A stretch of 64,000 nucleotides of DNA from CAZABC01 sp964483405 (GTDB lineage Bacteria > Chloroflexota > Limnocylindria > Limnocylindrales > CSP1-4): contig CAZABC010000001.1 of the NCBI GenBank assembly GCA_964483405.1, positions 1-64,000 on the forward strand. The letters are read 5' to 3'. The notes under the pieces are model-generated. The model was not told the DNA's origin, did no database searches, and saw nothing but the letters and a program-made list of their open reading frames with translations. Every line of letters begins with the position of its first letter. The stretch's first letter is position 1. Shown here one piece after another: positions 33,336 through 42,769 of the stretch. Both the position numbers and the translations under genes were made by a program.

Positions 33336-34091
33336 ATGGGCCCCGAGGCCGTCGTCGCCCGGATCGGGTTGCCCGTCGCCGATCCCGGGCTGATCGAGCA
33401 GGCGCTCGTCCACCGCAGCTGGCTGCACGAGCATCCCGAAGCGGCCCGCGGCCACAACGAGCGGCTCGAGTTCCTCGGCGATGCGGTCGTGAGCCTCGTC
33501 TTCTCCGAGGCGCTGTTCGCGCGCCATCCCGGCGACGACGAAGGCGTCCTTTCGGCACGCCGCGCCGCGATCGTCAGCACGACGGGTCTCGCCCGGCTCG
33601 CGGTCCACCTCGACCTCGGCGACCACCTCCGCCTCGGCGAGGGCGAGGCGCGACGGGGCGGCCGCCGCCGGCCGAGCCTGCTGGCGTCGGCGTTCGAGGC
33701 CCTCGTGGGCGCCCTCTATCTCGACCTCGGCTACGAGCGCGTCCGGGACTGGCTCGTCGAGGTCGCGGAGGCCGAGCTCATCGCTGCGGGGACCGCGGCC
33801 GCCGCGCTCAAGAGCCCCAAGAGCCACCTCCAGGAGTACACCCAGCGGCGCTCGGGCTCGCGCCCGGAGTATCGGGTCCTCGACGCGCTCGGGCCCGACC
33901 ACGAGAAGCACTTCCGGATCGAGGTGGTCGTCGAGGGCGAGGTCGTCGGCGTCGGCGAGGGATCGTCGCGGCGCCGGGCCGAGACCGAGGCGGCGGCGCG
34001 CGCGCTCGAGACGCTCCGCGGGCGCTCCCGCCGCACCGACGGGACCTCGCTGCCGGCGAGCGCGGTCGGCGCGGAGGTCACCGGCTCGTGA
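33336..34091 (+). CDS. rnc: Ribonuclease III
   Basis: Cleaves double-stranded RNA in rRNA and mRNA processing. 251 aa with the signature NERLEFLGDAVV (41-52; catalytic Glu45 and Asp49), a second acidic site in the FEALVGALYLD segment, and a C-terminal dsRNA-binding domain (about 158-225). It lies 20 bases after acpP and overlaps smc by four. Confidence 0.95.
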   Translation: MGPEAVVARIGLPVADPGLIEQALVHRSWLHEHPEAARGHNERLEFLGDAVVSLVFSEALFARHPGDDEGVLSARRAAIVSTTGLARLAVHLDLGDHLRLGEGEARRGGRRRPSLLASAFEALVGALYLDLGYERVRDWLVEVAEAELIAAGTAAAALKSPKSHLQEYTQRRSGSRPEYRVLDALGPDHEKHFRIEVVVEGEVVGVGEGSSRRRAETEAAARALETLRGRSRRTDGTSLPASAVGAEVTGS

Positions 34092-37000
34092 CCGCGCCCG
34101 CCCGGCTGCTCGCACTCCGGCTCCAGGGGTTCAAGTCGTTCGCCGAGAAGACGCTCGTCGAGTTCGGACCCGGGATCAGCGCGGTCGTCGGCCCGAACGG
34201 ATCCGGCAAGAGCAACCTCGCCGACGCCCTCCGGTGGGCCCTCGGCGAGCAGGGTCGGGCGCTCCGGACCCGCAAGTCCGAGGATGTCATCTTCGCCGGC
34301 TCCGAGCGCCGTGCCGCGATCGGGATGGCCGACGTCTCGCTCCTGCTCGACAACGCCGATGGCCTCCTCGGGGTCGGCTACGCGACCGTCGAGCTCGGGC
34401 GCCGGCTGTATCGCTCGGGGGAGAACGACTACCTCCTCAATCGCCAGCGGGTCCGGCTGCGCGATCTCGTCGACCTGCTCGACGGCGCCCACCTCGCCGA
34501 CAACGCCTTCCTGTTCATCGGCCAGGGGATGGTCGACCAGGCCCTCTCGCTCCGGCCCGAGGAGCGACGGCCGCTCTTCGAGGAGGTCGCCGGCGTCCGC
34601 CGCCACGAGCGTCGCCGGCGGCGGGCCGAGGAGCAGCTCGTCGAGGCCGAGGGCAACCTGCTTCGCGTCGAGGACATCCTCGCCGAGCTCCGCCCACAGG
34701 CGCGGCGGCTCTCGGTCCAGGCGGAGCAGCAGGCGACCCGGCGATCCGCCGGCGACGAGCTCGCGGCGGCGCTCGTGGTCTCGGCCCACGCCCGCTGGTA
34801 CGAGGCCGCGGACCGGGTCGCTGTCGGAGCCGCCGCGCGCGAGCGCGCCCGGGCCGACGCCGACGCGGCGATGGCCGCGCTCGCGGCGGCCGAGGACCGG
34901 GTCGCGTCGATCGCCGCGGAGCTGGGCTCGCGGGTCGCGGTCGAGGCCGACCGCCGCGCCGTCCACGAGGCGGCCCGGGCGCGGCTGACGGCGCTCCAGC
35001 TCCGCGAGGCTCGCGTCGTCGCGGAGGCCGATGCGTCGGCCCGCGACCGGGCGCGGGTCGAGGCCGAGCGGGACGCCGCCGAGGCCGACATGGTCGCCCA
35101 GCGGCGCCTGGCAGCCCGCCCGGTCCCCGACCGCGATCACGATGCCGAGGCGGAGCTGGCGATCGCCGAGCGGGCCCTCGCCGAGGCGCTGGCCGAAGTC
35201 GCGGCCGTCCGAACGTCCAGGGCGGCCGAGGGCGAGGCTGCGCTGGCGATGCGACGCGCGGCTGCGGCCCGGCAGGCCGAGCTCGACGCCGCTCGACGAC
35301 GGCGGGCCGATCTCGCCCGGCGGCTCGAGGCCGAGCGCGCCCGCGAAGCCGACCTCGTGGCGCGGCGGACCGAGCTCGAGCGTGCCGCCACCGAGGCGGC
35401 GGCGGCGCTGGCCGCGGCGACCGACGACGCCAGGGTCGCGATGGCGCTCGTCGCCGACCGCCGCGGGGCGGCCGAGACCGCCGAGGCCATCGCCCGCGAG
35501 GCCGCCGATCGACACGGCTCGGCATCGGAGGCGCTCGCCGTGGAGCGGGGCCGGCTGTCCGCGCTCGCCGGGCGGCTCGCCGAGGAGGAGGCCCGCGGCA
35601 TCGCCCGCGCGGCGCGGAAGGTCGGCGGCCGCCGGATCGACGAGGACCTCGTCGTCGAGCCCGGGCTGCGGGCGGCCGTGGCCGCTGCCCTTGGGGAGTC
35701 GGCCCGTGGCTACCTCGTCGGGGGCGCGGCGGTGGCGGCGATCGCCGGCGAGCGCGGATCGCTCGTCGTGGAGGAGCGCCTCGCCGCCGGGGCGGCCGAC
35801 CCGGCGGGGACGCTCCTCGCCCGGGTGACCGAGCTCGGTGGCGGCCGATTGGCCGACGCGGTCCGGCGCGATCCGGCCGGGGCCGCCCGGCGGCTGCTCG
35901 AACGGGCGGTCTGGCTACCCGACCTCGGTGCGGCGGTGTCGGTCCAGGGCGAGCTCCCGGCAGGCTGGATCGCCGTCACCCGGGACGGCAGGGCCGTCGT
36001 CGGACCGCTCGTCGTCTCGCTCGGCGCTCCCGATGCCGTCCTCGAGCGACGCGCCGAGCACGATCGGATCGCCGCGTCCATCGCCGCGGCCGAGGCGGCG
36101 CTCGCGGAGCTCGCCGCGACCCGCGACGCGGCCGCCGCCGCGCTCGTGGCCGCCCAGGGTGACCTGGCCGCAGCCCGGGCGGCCGAGGCCGCGGCGCTCG
36201 CGGCGCAGCGAGTCGCCGAGGAAGTCGAGCGGGTCGCCGGTCGCGAGCTCGAGGCGGCGCTTCGCGAGGCGGCCTGGCAGGCGGCCCAGGTGGGGCGGCT
36301 GGCCGGCGAGGTCGACCGCGCCGCCGCCGCGCTCGACGCCCTCGAGGCGGCGGACGACGCCCCGACGGAGCCCGGACCTGGATCGAGCGGCGACGACGGC
36401 CCGGCCATGGCGGCGCTGGAGGCCCGGGTCGGCGAGCTGCGTGGGCGGCGCGACCGGCTGGCGGCCCACGTCGCCGGGGTCGACACGGCCCGCCGCGACG
36501 CCGAGGCGGCGCGGGCCAGGGCCGAGGCCGCGGCCGCCGCTGCGGAGGCTCGCCTCGCCCGCGCCACGACCGAGCTGGCGGGGCTCGAGGCGAACGACCG
36601 ATCCCGACGGTCCGAGCTGGAGGCGCTGACGGCCGAGCTCGCCGTCGCGACCGATGCCGAGGCGGCCGCTGCCGCGGCGCTTGACGAGCTCCGCGCCGCC
36701 GATGCGGCCGATCGCGGCCGGCTCGCCGACGCCGAGCGCGACGCCTCGGCCGCCCGCGAGCGGCTCCGTGGCGCCGACGACCGGCTGCGCGGAGCGGACG
36801 TGGGTGACCTCGAGGCACGGCTCGCCCTCGATGCGATCCGCGAGGGCGTCCTCGTCGAGCTGGCGGGGCTCGGGGAGCCGGGGCGACGCCAGCTGGCGCT
36901 CGTGACCGGGGCGCCCGACGACGAGCCGGTGGCCGCCGACGGAGCGGCGCTCGACGGAGCGGCGCCGGACGACGATGCCGCCGCCCTCGAGGCATGGCTC

Positions 37001-37741
37001 GAGCTGGCCGCCGTCCGCTGGGCCGCGGAGCCTCCGGCGACCGAGCCGCCGACGCCGGGCCGCCTCGCCTCGCTGCGACGCCGCTACCACGAGCTCGGCG
37101 CGGCGAACCCGTATGCCGTCGAGGAGTACGCGACGCTCAAGGCGCGCCTCGACGGCCTCGAGGCGCAGCACGCCGACCTGCGGGCCGCGATCGCCCGGAC
37201 GCGGACGCTCATCGACGAGCTCGACGCGCTCATCGCCGGTCAGTTCCGGACGACGTTCGAGGCGCTCGAGGCCGCCTTCGACCGGCGGTTCGGCCAGCTC
37301 TTCGGCGGCGGGTTCGCCCGCCTCGCCCTGACCGATCCGGCCGACCTCGCCTCGACCGGGGTCGAGATCGTCGCGCGCCCGCCCGGCAAGAAGGCCCAGA
37401 ACCTGGCGATGCTCAGCGGCGGCGAGCGCGCCCTCACCGCGGTCGCCCTGCTGTTCGCGATGCTCGAGGTCCGGCCCGTCCCGTTCTGCGTGCTCGACGA
37501 GGTCGATGCCGCGCTCGACGAGGCGAACGTCGGACGGTTCACCGAGGCGCTCCGCGAGCTCGCCGAGGCGACCCAGTTCATCGTCATCACCCACAACCGC
37601 GGGACGATCGAGGCCGCCGACGCCCTCTACGGCGTCACGGTCGGCGACGATTCGGTCAGCCGCGTCATCAGCCTCAGGCTCGAGGAGGCCCAGGCGCTCG
37701 CGGACCGGGCCGGTCGAGCCGACGCCGGGGCTCGGGGCTAG
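34088..37741 (+). CDS. smc: Chromosome segregation protein SMC
   Basis: Condensin ATPase for chromosome compaction. 1217 aa: Walker A GPNGSGKSN (35-43), two long Ala/Glu/Arg-rich coiled coils around a hinge (about 510-640), then LSGGE at 1109-1113 and the Walker B segment with DEVDAALDEAN at 1137-1147. Complete. The unusually high Ala content reflects genome GC. rnc-smc-ftsY is a classic order. Confidence 0.96.
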   Translation: MTAPARLLALRLQGFKSFAEKTLVEFGPGISAVVGPNGSGKSNLADALRWALGEQGRALRTRKSEDVIFAGSERRAAIGMADVSLLLDNADGLLGVGYATVELGRRLYRSGENDYLLNRQRVRLRDLVDLLDGAHLADNAFLFIGQGMVDQALSLRPEERRPLFEEVAGVRRHERRRRRAEEQLVEAEGNLLRVEDILAELRPQARRLSVQAEQQATRRSAGDELAAALVVSAHARWYEAADRVAVGAAARERARADADAAMAALAAAEDRVASIAAELGSRVAVEADRRAVHEAARARLTALQLREARVVAEADASARDRARVEAERDAAEADMVAQRRLAARPVPDRDHDAEAELAIAERALAEALAEVAAVRTSRAAEGEAALAMRRAAAARQAELDAARRRRADLARRLEAERAREADLVARRTELERAATEAAAALAAATDDARVAMALVADRRGAAETAEAIAREAADRHGSASEALAVERGRLSALAGRLAEEEARGIARAARKVGGRRIDEDLVVEPGLRAAVAAALGESARGYLVGGAAVAAIAGERGSLVVEERLAAGAADPAGTLLARVTELGGGRLADAVRRDPAGAARRLLERAVWLPDLGAAVSVQGELPAGWIAVTRDGRAVVGPLVVSLGAPDAVLERRAEHDRIAASIAAAEAALAELAATRDAAAAALVAAQGDLAAARAAEAAALAAQRVAEEVERVAGRELEAALREAAWQAAQVGRLAGEVDRAAAALDALEAADDAPTEPGPGSSGDDGPAMAALEARVGELRGRRDRLAAHVAGVDTARRDAEAARARAEAAAAAAEARLARATTELAGLEANDRSRRSELEALTAELAVATDAEAAAAAALDELRAADAADRGRLADAERDASAARERLRGADDRLRGADVGDLEARLALDAIREGVLVELAGLGEPGRRQLALVTGAPDDEPVAADGAALDGAAPDDDAAALEAWLELAAVRWAAEPPATEPPTPGRLASLRRRYHELGAANPYAVEEYATLKARLDGLEAQHADLRAAIARTRTLIDELDALIAGQFRTTFEALEAAFDRRFGQLFGGGFARLALTDPADLASTGVEIVARPPGKKAQNLAMLSGGERALTAVALLFAMLEVRPVPFCVLDEVDAALDEANVGRFTEALRELAEATQFIVITHNRGTIEAADALYGVTVGDDSVSRVISLRLEEAQALADRAGRADAGARG

Positions 37742-37749
37742 GAGGTCGG

Positions 37750-38850
37750 ATGCGTTTCTGGCGGAGGAGTGACGAGCCGGCGTCGTCGCCGGAGGTCGGC
37801 GAGCCGAGCGCCGGGGCCGGGCCGACGGTAGCGGGCGATGCCTCGGCGGCGACCCGGGCCCCCGCCCCGGCCGACCCCGACCTGGCGGCCGCGCCCGCGG
37901 CGGTGTCGGCCGACACGACCGACGACGGCCCGGCGGCCGGCGACCTCATGCCCGGCGACCTCGAGCCCGGCGACCTCGACGCCGGCCTGGCGAGGACCCG
38001 GACCGGGTTGATGGCCCGGTTGCGCGGCTTCTTCGGTGGCGCGGATGGTGTCGACTGGGACGACATCGAGGAGACGCTCATCGCCGGCGACGTCGGGGGC
38101 GCCCTCGCGATGCGACTCGTGGAGCGGGCCCGCGCCCGTCGCGATCCCGGCGGCGCCGAGGCCGCCGTCCGCGCGGAGCTCGCCGCGCTGCTCGTCCCGC
38201 GTGACCCGCACTGGGCGCCGGCGCCGGCGACCGATGGCGGACCGGCGGTCGTCCTCGTCGTCGGCGTCAACGGCACCGGCAAGACGACGACGATCGGCAA
38301 GCTTGCCGCCCGCTATCGCGGTGACGGTCGGCGGGTCGTGCTCGCCGCCGCGGACACGTTCCGGGCCGCCGCCATCGAGCAGCTGACCGAGTGGGCCCGT
38401 CGCTCGGGTGCCGAGATCGTCGCCCACGCTCCCGGGGCGGACCCTGGCGCGGTCGTCTACGACGCGCTCGACGCGGCGGTCGCCCGGCGAGCCGACATCG
38501 TCATCGCGGACACGGCCGGCCGGCTTCACACGAAGGTCAACCTCATGGACGAGCTGGCCAAGGTCCGCCGCGTCATCGACAAGCGCCTGCCCGGCGCCCG
38601 GCCGGAGACGCTCTTCGTCCTCGACGCGACGACGGGCCAGAACGGCCTCGCCCAGGCCCGCGCCTTCCACGAGGCCGTCGGGCTGACCGGGATCGTGCTG
38701 ACCAAGCTGGACTCGACGTCGAAGGGTGGCATCGTCTTCGCGATCGAGGATGCGCTCGGCGTGCCGGTCCGGTTCGTCGGGGTGGGGGAGCGGGTCGGCG
38801 ACCTGTTGCCGTTCGACCCCGACGCCTTCGTCGCGGCCCTGTTCGCCTGA
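37750..38850 (+). CDS. ftsY: Signal recognition particle receptor FtsY
   Basis: Membrane-associated GTPase that docks the SRP-ribosome complex. 366 aa: a variable acidic Ala/Pro/Asp N-terminal region (15-85), the N helices (GLMARLRGFF) and the G domain with GVNGTGKT (Lys178), ADTFRAAAIEQL, DTAGR, TKLD and GVGERVGDLLPF. The ATG at 37750 follows GGAGG that overlaps the smc stop. Confidence 0.95.
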   Translation: MRFWRRSDEPASSPEVGEPSAGAGPTVAGDASAATRAPAPADPDLAAAPAAVSADTTDDGPAAGDLMPGDLEPGDLDAGLARTRTGLMARLRGFFGGADGVDWDDIEETLIAGDVGGALAMRLVERARARRDPGGAEAAVRAELAALLVPRDPHWAPAPATDGGPAVVLVVGVNGTGKTTTIGKLAARYRGDGRRVVLAAADTFRAAAIEQLTEWARRSGAEIVAHAPGADPGAVVYDALDAAVARRADIVIADTAGRLHTKVNLMDELAKVRRVIDKRLPGARPETLFVLDATTGQNGLAQARAFHEAVGLTGIVLTKLDSTSKGGIVFAIEDALGVPVRFVGVGERVGDLLPFDPDAFVAALFA

Positions 38851-38938
38851 GCCTCAGCCGCCGATCGGCCCGTCGCGACCGACGTCGACGACGACCTCGG
38901 CGGGCGCGCGGGCGGTCTCGGGTCCGGCGGCGATGGGC

Positions 38939-38944
38939 TACACT
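38939..38944 (+). promoter_or_regulatory. -10 box TACACT before ffh
   Basis: GGC-TACACT lies in the 191-base ftsY-ffh gap and would give a leader of about 90 bases. I searched this gap for a 4.5S RNA gene and saw no GGAAGCA-type tetraloop signature. Confidence 0.45.
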
Positions 38945-39041
38945 CAGCGCCGCTCGGCACCGCCAGGATCCGTGGGCCGACCGTGACGCGACCGCCTGGT
39001 CGCCGCGATGACCCCGACCGTCAGGGAGCCTGCACCGACCC

Positions 39042-40376
39042 GTGTTCGACGCCCTCAGCGATCGCCTCCGCCGAACCCTCGCCGGCCTGACCGGCCGCGG
39101 CCGCGTGACCGAGGCCGATGTCGACGCCGCGATGCGCGAGATCCGGCTCGCCCTGCTCGAGGCCGACGTCGACTTCCGGGTCGTCAAGGACTTTGTCGCC
39201 CGGGTCAAGGCGCGAGCGGTCGGGGCCGAGGTCCTCGAGAGCCTGACCGCCGGCCAGCAGGTCGTGAAGATCGTCTACGACGAGCTGACCGCTCTCCTGT
39301 CCGCCGGGGACCGGACCTTCCACCTGTCGGGCAATCCGGCCGTCATCCTCCTCGCCGGCCTCCAGGGCTCGGGCAAGACGACGACCGCCGCGAAGCTCGC
39401 CCGGCACACGATCCGGCTCGGCCGGCGACCGCTCCTCGTCGCGGCCGACCCGTACCGGCCCGCCGCGGCCGACCAGCTCGAGACGCTCGGCCGGGCGCTG
39501 TCGGTGCCGGTCCATCGCGCGCCGCCCGGGACGCCGGTCGTCGAGATCGCGAGCGGGGGGATCGAGGCGGCCCGGCACCTGGTGCGCGACGTCGTCATCC
39601 TCGACACCGCCGGCCGGCTCACCGTCGACGACGCCCTGATGGCCGAGATCGCCGAGGTCGCCACGGCCGTCCGGGCCGTCGAGCGGCTGCTCGTCGTCGA
39701 CGCGATGACCGGTCAGCAGGCCGTCGCCGTCGCGGGCGCCTTCCACGCGGCAGTGCCGCTCACCGGGCTCGTCCTGACCAAGGTCGACGGCGATGCACGG
39801 GGTGGCGCCGCGCTCTCGATCGGCGCGGTCACAGGCCTGCCGGTGAAGTTCATCGGGACCGGCGAGAAGACCGACGCGCTCGAGGTCTTCCATCCCGACC
39901 GCCTCGCCGGCCGGATCCTCGGCATGGGTGACGTCCTGACGCTCGTCGAGCGGGCCCAGGAGGTCGTCGACCAGCGGCAGGCGGCGCAGCTCGAGGAGAA
40001 GCTCCGGAAGGCCTCCTTCACCCTCGAGGATATGCTCGAGCAGCTCCAGCAGGTCCAGAAGATGGGCCCGATGGGCCAGGTCATGTCGATGATCCCGGGG
40101 CTGGGCGGGATGGCCAAGCAGGCCCAGGACGCCGTCGATCGCGGAGAGCTCAAGCGGGTCGAGGCGATCATCCGCTCGATGACCCCGGCCGAGCGGCGCG
40201 ACCCGGGCATCCTCAACGGCTCGCGACGACGCCGGATCGCCGCCGGCGCCGGAACGTCGCTGACCGACGTCAACCGGCTGATCAAGCAGTTCACCGAGAT
40301 GCAGAAGCTGATGAAGCAGCTGGCCGGACCCGGCGGGCGCCGCGCGGCGCTCGGCGGGATGATGGGCCGCCGCTGA
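39042..40376 (+). CDS. ffh: Signal recognition particle protein Ffh
   Basis: SRP54 GTPase that binds signal peptides and 4.5S RNA. 444 aa: N domain (1-88), G domain with GLQGSGKT (Lys112), ADPYRPAAADQL, DTAGR and TKVDGDARGG, then the Met-rich M domain (about 300-430, with ILNGSRRRRIAAGAGTS for RNA binding). The GTG at 39042 is the only start at the expected N-terminus. Confidence 0.96.
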   Translation: MFDALSDRLRRTLAGLTGRGRVTEADVDAAMREIRLALLEADVDFRVVKDFVARVKARAVGAEVLESLTAGQQVVKIVYDELTALLSAGDRTFHLSGNPAVILLAGLQGSGKTTTAAKLARHTIRLGRRPLLVAADPYRPAAADQLETLGRALSVPVHRAPPGTPVVEIASGGIEAARHLVRDVVILDTAGRLTVDDALMAEIAEVATAVRAVERLLVVDAMTGQQAVAVAGAFHAAVPLTGLVLTKVDGDARGGAALSIGAVTGLPVKFIGTGEKTDALEVFHPDRLAGRILGMGDVLTLVERAQEVVDQRQAAQLEEKLRKASFTLEDMLEQLQQVQKMGPMGQVMSMIPGLGGMAKQAQDAVDRGELKRVEAIIRSMTPAERRDPGILNGSRRRRIAAGAGTSLTDVNRLIKQFTEMQKLMKQLAGPGGRRAALGGMMGRR

Positions 40377-40386
40377 GTCGCCGCGC

Positions 40387-40392
40387 TACACT
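40387..40392 (+). promoter_or_regulatory. -10 box TACACT before rpsP
   Basis: CGC-TACACT lies just after ffh and 37 bases before rpsP. The leader contains AGGAGG about 15 bases before the start. Confidence 0.48.
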
Positions 40393-40428
40393 CCCCCGGT
40401 TCCACCACAGGAGGTTCGCACAGCACCC

Positions 40429-40683
40429 ATGGCAGTCCGCATCCGCCTGACCCGTGTCGGCGCGACCAAGCAGCCGACGTACCGGGTCGTCGTCGCCGAC
40501 GGCCGCAGCGCCCGTGACGGGCGCGCCATCGAGACGATCGGTCACTACAACCCCCGGACCGACCCCGTCGAGTTCGTCATCGACGAGGCGAAGGCCAAGG
40601 ACTGGCTGGCGAAGGGCGCCCAGCCGAGCGACACGGTCGCCCGGCTCTTCGTCAAGGCGGGCGTGCTGCCCGCCGGGAAGTAG
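40429..40683 (+). CDS. rpsP: 30S ribosomal protein S16
   Basis: S16, an assembly protein of the small subunit. 84 aa, MAVRIRLTRVGATKQPTYRV start and the GHYNPRT segment. First gene of rpsP-khpA-rimM-trmD-rplS. Confidence 0.97.
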   Translation: MAVRIRLTRVGATKQPTYRVVVADGRSARDGRAIETIGHYNPRTDPVEFVIDEAKAKDWLAKGAQPSDTVARLFVKAGVLPAGK

Positions 40684-40687
40684 CCCG

Positions 40688-40921
40688 ATGGCCGCGAAGG
40701 AACTGGTCGAGTACGTCGCGAAGTCGCTGGTCGACGACCCCGACGCGGTGACCGTCGAGGTCGTCCGCGAGGCCGGCGGGACGGTCCTCGAGCTCCACGT
40801 CGCCGAGGATGACATGGGCAAGGTCATCGGCCGGAACGGCAGCGTCGCGAAGGCCCTCCGGACCCTGCTGAAGGTCGTCTCCGCGCGCGAGGGCGAAGCC
40901 GTCTCGCTGGAGATCGTCTGA
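40688..40921 (+). CDS. khpA: KH-domain RNA-binding protein KhpA
   Basis: Small single-KH RNA-binding protein of 77 aa with the KH loop GRNG at 48-51 (MGKVIGRNGSVAKALRTL). Partners (KhpB) are not in the window. It lies 4 bases after rpsP; its stop overlaps the proposed CTG start of rimM. Confidence 0.92.
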   Translation: MAAKELVEYVAKSLVDDPDAVTVEVVREAGGTVLELHVAEDDMGKVIGRNGSVAKALRTLLKVVSAREGEAVSLEIV

Positions 40922-41556
40922 ACGACGAGCGGCTCGTCGTCGCCCTCGTCCGGGGCGTCCACGGGCTGCGCGGCCGCGTTCGGGTCGAGGTCCTGACCGA
41001 CCATCCCGACGCCCGCTTCCGGCCCGGTGCCGTGCTCGAGCCGGAGGATGGCGGGCCGGCCCTCACCGTCCGTTTCGCCGAGCCCGTCGCCGACGGCCCC
41101 GGCTGGTGGCTCGAGTTCAGCGAGGTCGGCGACCGGGATTCCGCCGACCGGCTCCGCGACCGCTACCTGACCGCGCGCGTCGACCCGGCCGAGCTCCCGG
41201 CCGGCGAGGTCTACTGGCACGAGGTGGTCGGACGCCCCGTCGTCGACGCAGCCGGGGCGGATCTCGGCCGGGTCGTCGACATCTACCGGGTCGGTGGCGC
41301 GGAGGTCCTCGTCGTCGAGGGTCCGCTCGGCGAGCTCGACATCCCCAACGTCGCCTCGATCGTCCTCGAGTTCGCCCCGCGGAACGGCCGGATCGTCGTC
41401 GATCGCGAGTCGCTCGACCTCGATGCGGCGCCACCGCCCAAGCGCCCGCGCGGCCGGCGGACCCGGCGCGCCCACGACGCCGCCCGGCTGGCCGGTGACG
41501 ACAGCGCGGCGACCGGCGGTCCCGGACCGTCCGACGGCGGGGGATCGGCCTCGTGA
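40918..41556 (+). CDS. rimM: Ribosome maturation factor RimM (CTG start)
   Basis: Helps assemble the 30S head with S19 and 16S rRNA. 212 aa: an N-terminal barrel (LVRGVHGLRGRVRVEVLTDHP near residues 10-30), a PRC barrel starting EVYWHEVVG, and a basic Arg-rich tail. The conserved N-terminus begins just after a CTG at 40918 that overlaps the khpA stop as CTGA. The next in-frame standard start (GTG 41032) would remove the whole first strand-loop unit. CTG is therefore the likely start. Confidence 0.87.
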   Translation: MNDERLVVALVRGVHGLRGRVRVEVLTDHPDARFRPGAVLEPEDGGPALTVRFAEPVADGPGWWLEFSEVGDRDSADRLRDRYLTARVDPAELPAGEVYWHEVVGRPVVDAAGADLGRVVDIYRVGGAEVLVVEGPLGELDIPNVASIVLEFAPRNGRIVVDRESLDLDAAPPPKRPRGRRTRRAHDAARLAGDDSAATGGPGPSDGGGSAS

Positions 41557-42293
41557 CGCTCGAGATCGAGCTGTTGACGCTCTTCCCCGAGATGGTCGCG
41601 GCGCCGCTCGGCGCCTCGATCCCCGGCCGGATCCAGGAGCGGGGCCTCGCGACGATCCGGATCCACGACCTGCGCGAGTGGGGGCTCGGCCGGCACCGGA
41701 GCGTCGACGACACGCCGTACGGGGGCGGGGCCGGGATGGTCCTGCGGGTCGAGCCGGTCGCGGCCGCGCTCGACGCCCTCCGGCGCCCCGACAGCCTCGT
41801 CGTCCTCCTCGACCCGGCCGGCGAGGTCTTCAGCCAGGCCCGGGCCCACGACCTCGCGGGTCGGCCCCACCTCGTCTTCGTCTGCCCGCGCTACGAGGGC
41901 GTCGACGAGCGGATCCGCGGCCTCGTCGACCTCGAGCTCTCGATCGGCGACTACGTCCTCACCGGCGGCGAGCTCCCGGCCCTCGTCGTCATCGATGCCG
42001 TCCTGCGGCTCCTCCCGGGCGCCATCGACGCGGCGTCGACCGAAGAGGAGTCGTTCGCCGCCGGGCGGCTCGAGTACCCGCAGTACACCCGGCCGCTCGA
42101 GTTCCGCGGCGAGGCGATCCCCGACGTCCTCCGGAGCGGCCACCACGCCGAGGTCCGGCGCTGGCGCCAGCGCGCGTCGCTGCGGCGGACGCTCGAGCGG
42201 CGACCGGACCTGCTGGAGGCGCATCCGCCGACGGCCGATGAGGCCCGGCTCCTGGCCGAGCTCCGGGCCGAGGTCGACCCCGGGGTCGACTGA
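41553..42293 (+). CDS. trmD: tRNA (guanine37-N1)-methyltransferase TrmD
   Basis: Methylates G37 of tRNAs to keep the reading frame. 246 aa SPOUT-fold enzyme with DTPYGGGAGMVLRVEPV near residues 52-68, CPRYEGVDERI and the knot segment LSIGDYVLTGGELPALV. Complete; GTG start overlapping rimM. Confidence 0.96.
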   Translation: MTLEIELLTLFPEMVAAPLGASIPGRIQERGLATIRIHDLREWGLGRHRSVDDTPYGGGAGMVLRVEPVAAALDALRRPDSLVVLLDPAGEVFSQARAHDLAGRPHLVFVCPRYEGVDERIRGLVDLELSIGDYVLTGGELPALVVIDAVLRLLPGAIDAASTEEESFAAGRLEYPQYTRPLEFRGEAIPDVLRSGHHAEVRRWRQRASLRRTLERRPDLLEAHPPTADEARLLAELRAEVDPGVD

Positions 42294-42329
42294 ACCATCC
42301 GCCGGACCGGGCCGCCCCGAGGCCCGTGC

Positions 42330-42335
42330 TATACT
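42330..42335 (+). promoter_or_regulatory. Extended -10 TGC-TATACT before rplS
   Basis: TGC-TATACT-C is one of the best copies of the recurrent promoter core. It gives rplS a leader of about 77 bases (42342-42418) separate from the upstream operon. Confidence 0.52.
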
Positions 42336-42418
42336 CCGCCGTCGGCCGCGGCCCGTGGCCTCCCGATGATCGGATCGCCCGCAGCCACCGGCTGCCCAGC
42401 TAGACCAAGGACCGCCAC

Positions 42419-42769
42419 GTGAACGTCCTCGACGAACTCGTCTCCGACCAGCTCCGTACCGACCTTCCCGAGCTTGCCTCGGGCGACACCGTCCGCGTGT
42501 CGGCGAAGGTCGTCGAGGGCAACCGCGAGCGCATCCAGGTCTTCGAGGGGACGGTCATGCGGCTCCGCGGCGGCGGGATCACCCGCTCGATCACGGTCCG
42601 CCGGCTGGCGAGTGGCGTCGGCGTCGAGCGGACATTCAAGATCCACAGCCCGCGGATCGAGAAGATCGAGGTCGTCCGCCACGGTCGTGTCCGCCGCGCG
42701 CAGCTGTACTTCCTTCGCGACCGCGTCGGCAAGGCCGCGACGCTGCGCGAGCGCCGCCAGCACGGGTGA
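42419..42769 (+). CDS. rplS: 50S ribosomal protein L19
   Basis: L19 at the subunit interface, 116 aa, with GDTVRVSAKVVEGNRERIQVFEG and the FKIHSPRIEKIEVVRHG segment. GTG start with AAGGA nine bases upstream. The next gene overlaps its stop (GTGA). Confidence 0.96.
   Translation: MNVLDELVSDQLRTDLPELASGDTVRVSAKVVEGNRERIQVFEGTVMRLRGGGITRSITVRRLASGVGVERTFKIHSPRIEKIEVVRHGRVRRAQLYFLRDRVGKAATLRERRQHG

Noticed and set aside
38851..39041. A 4.5S RNA (ffs) gene in the ftsY-ffh gap
   Set aside because: The conserved SRP RNA loop bases (GGAAG...AGCA) are not visible; the gap shows only a promoter core.
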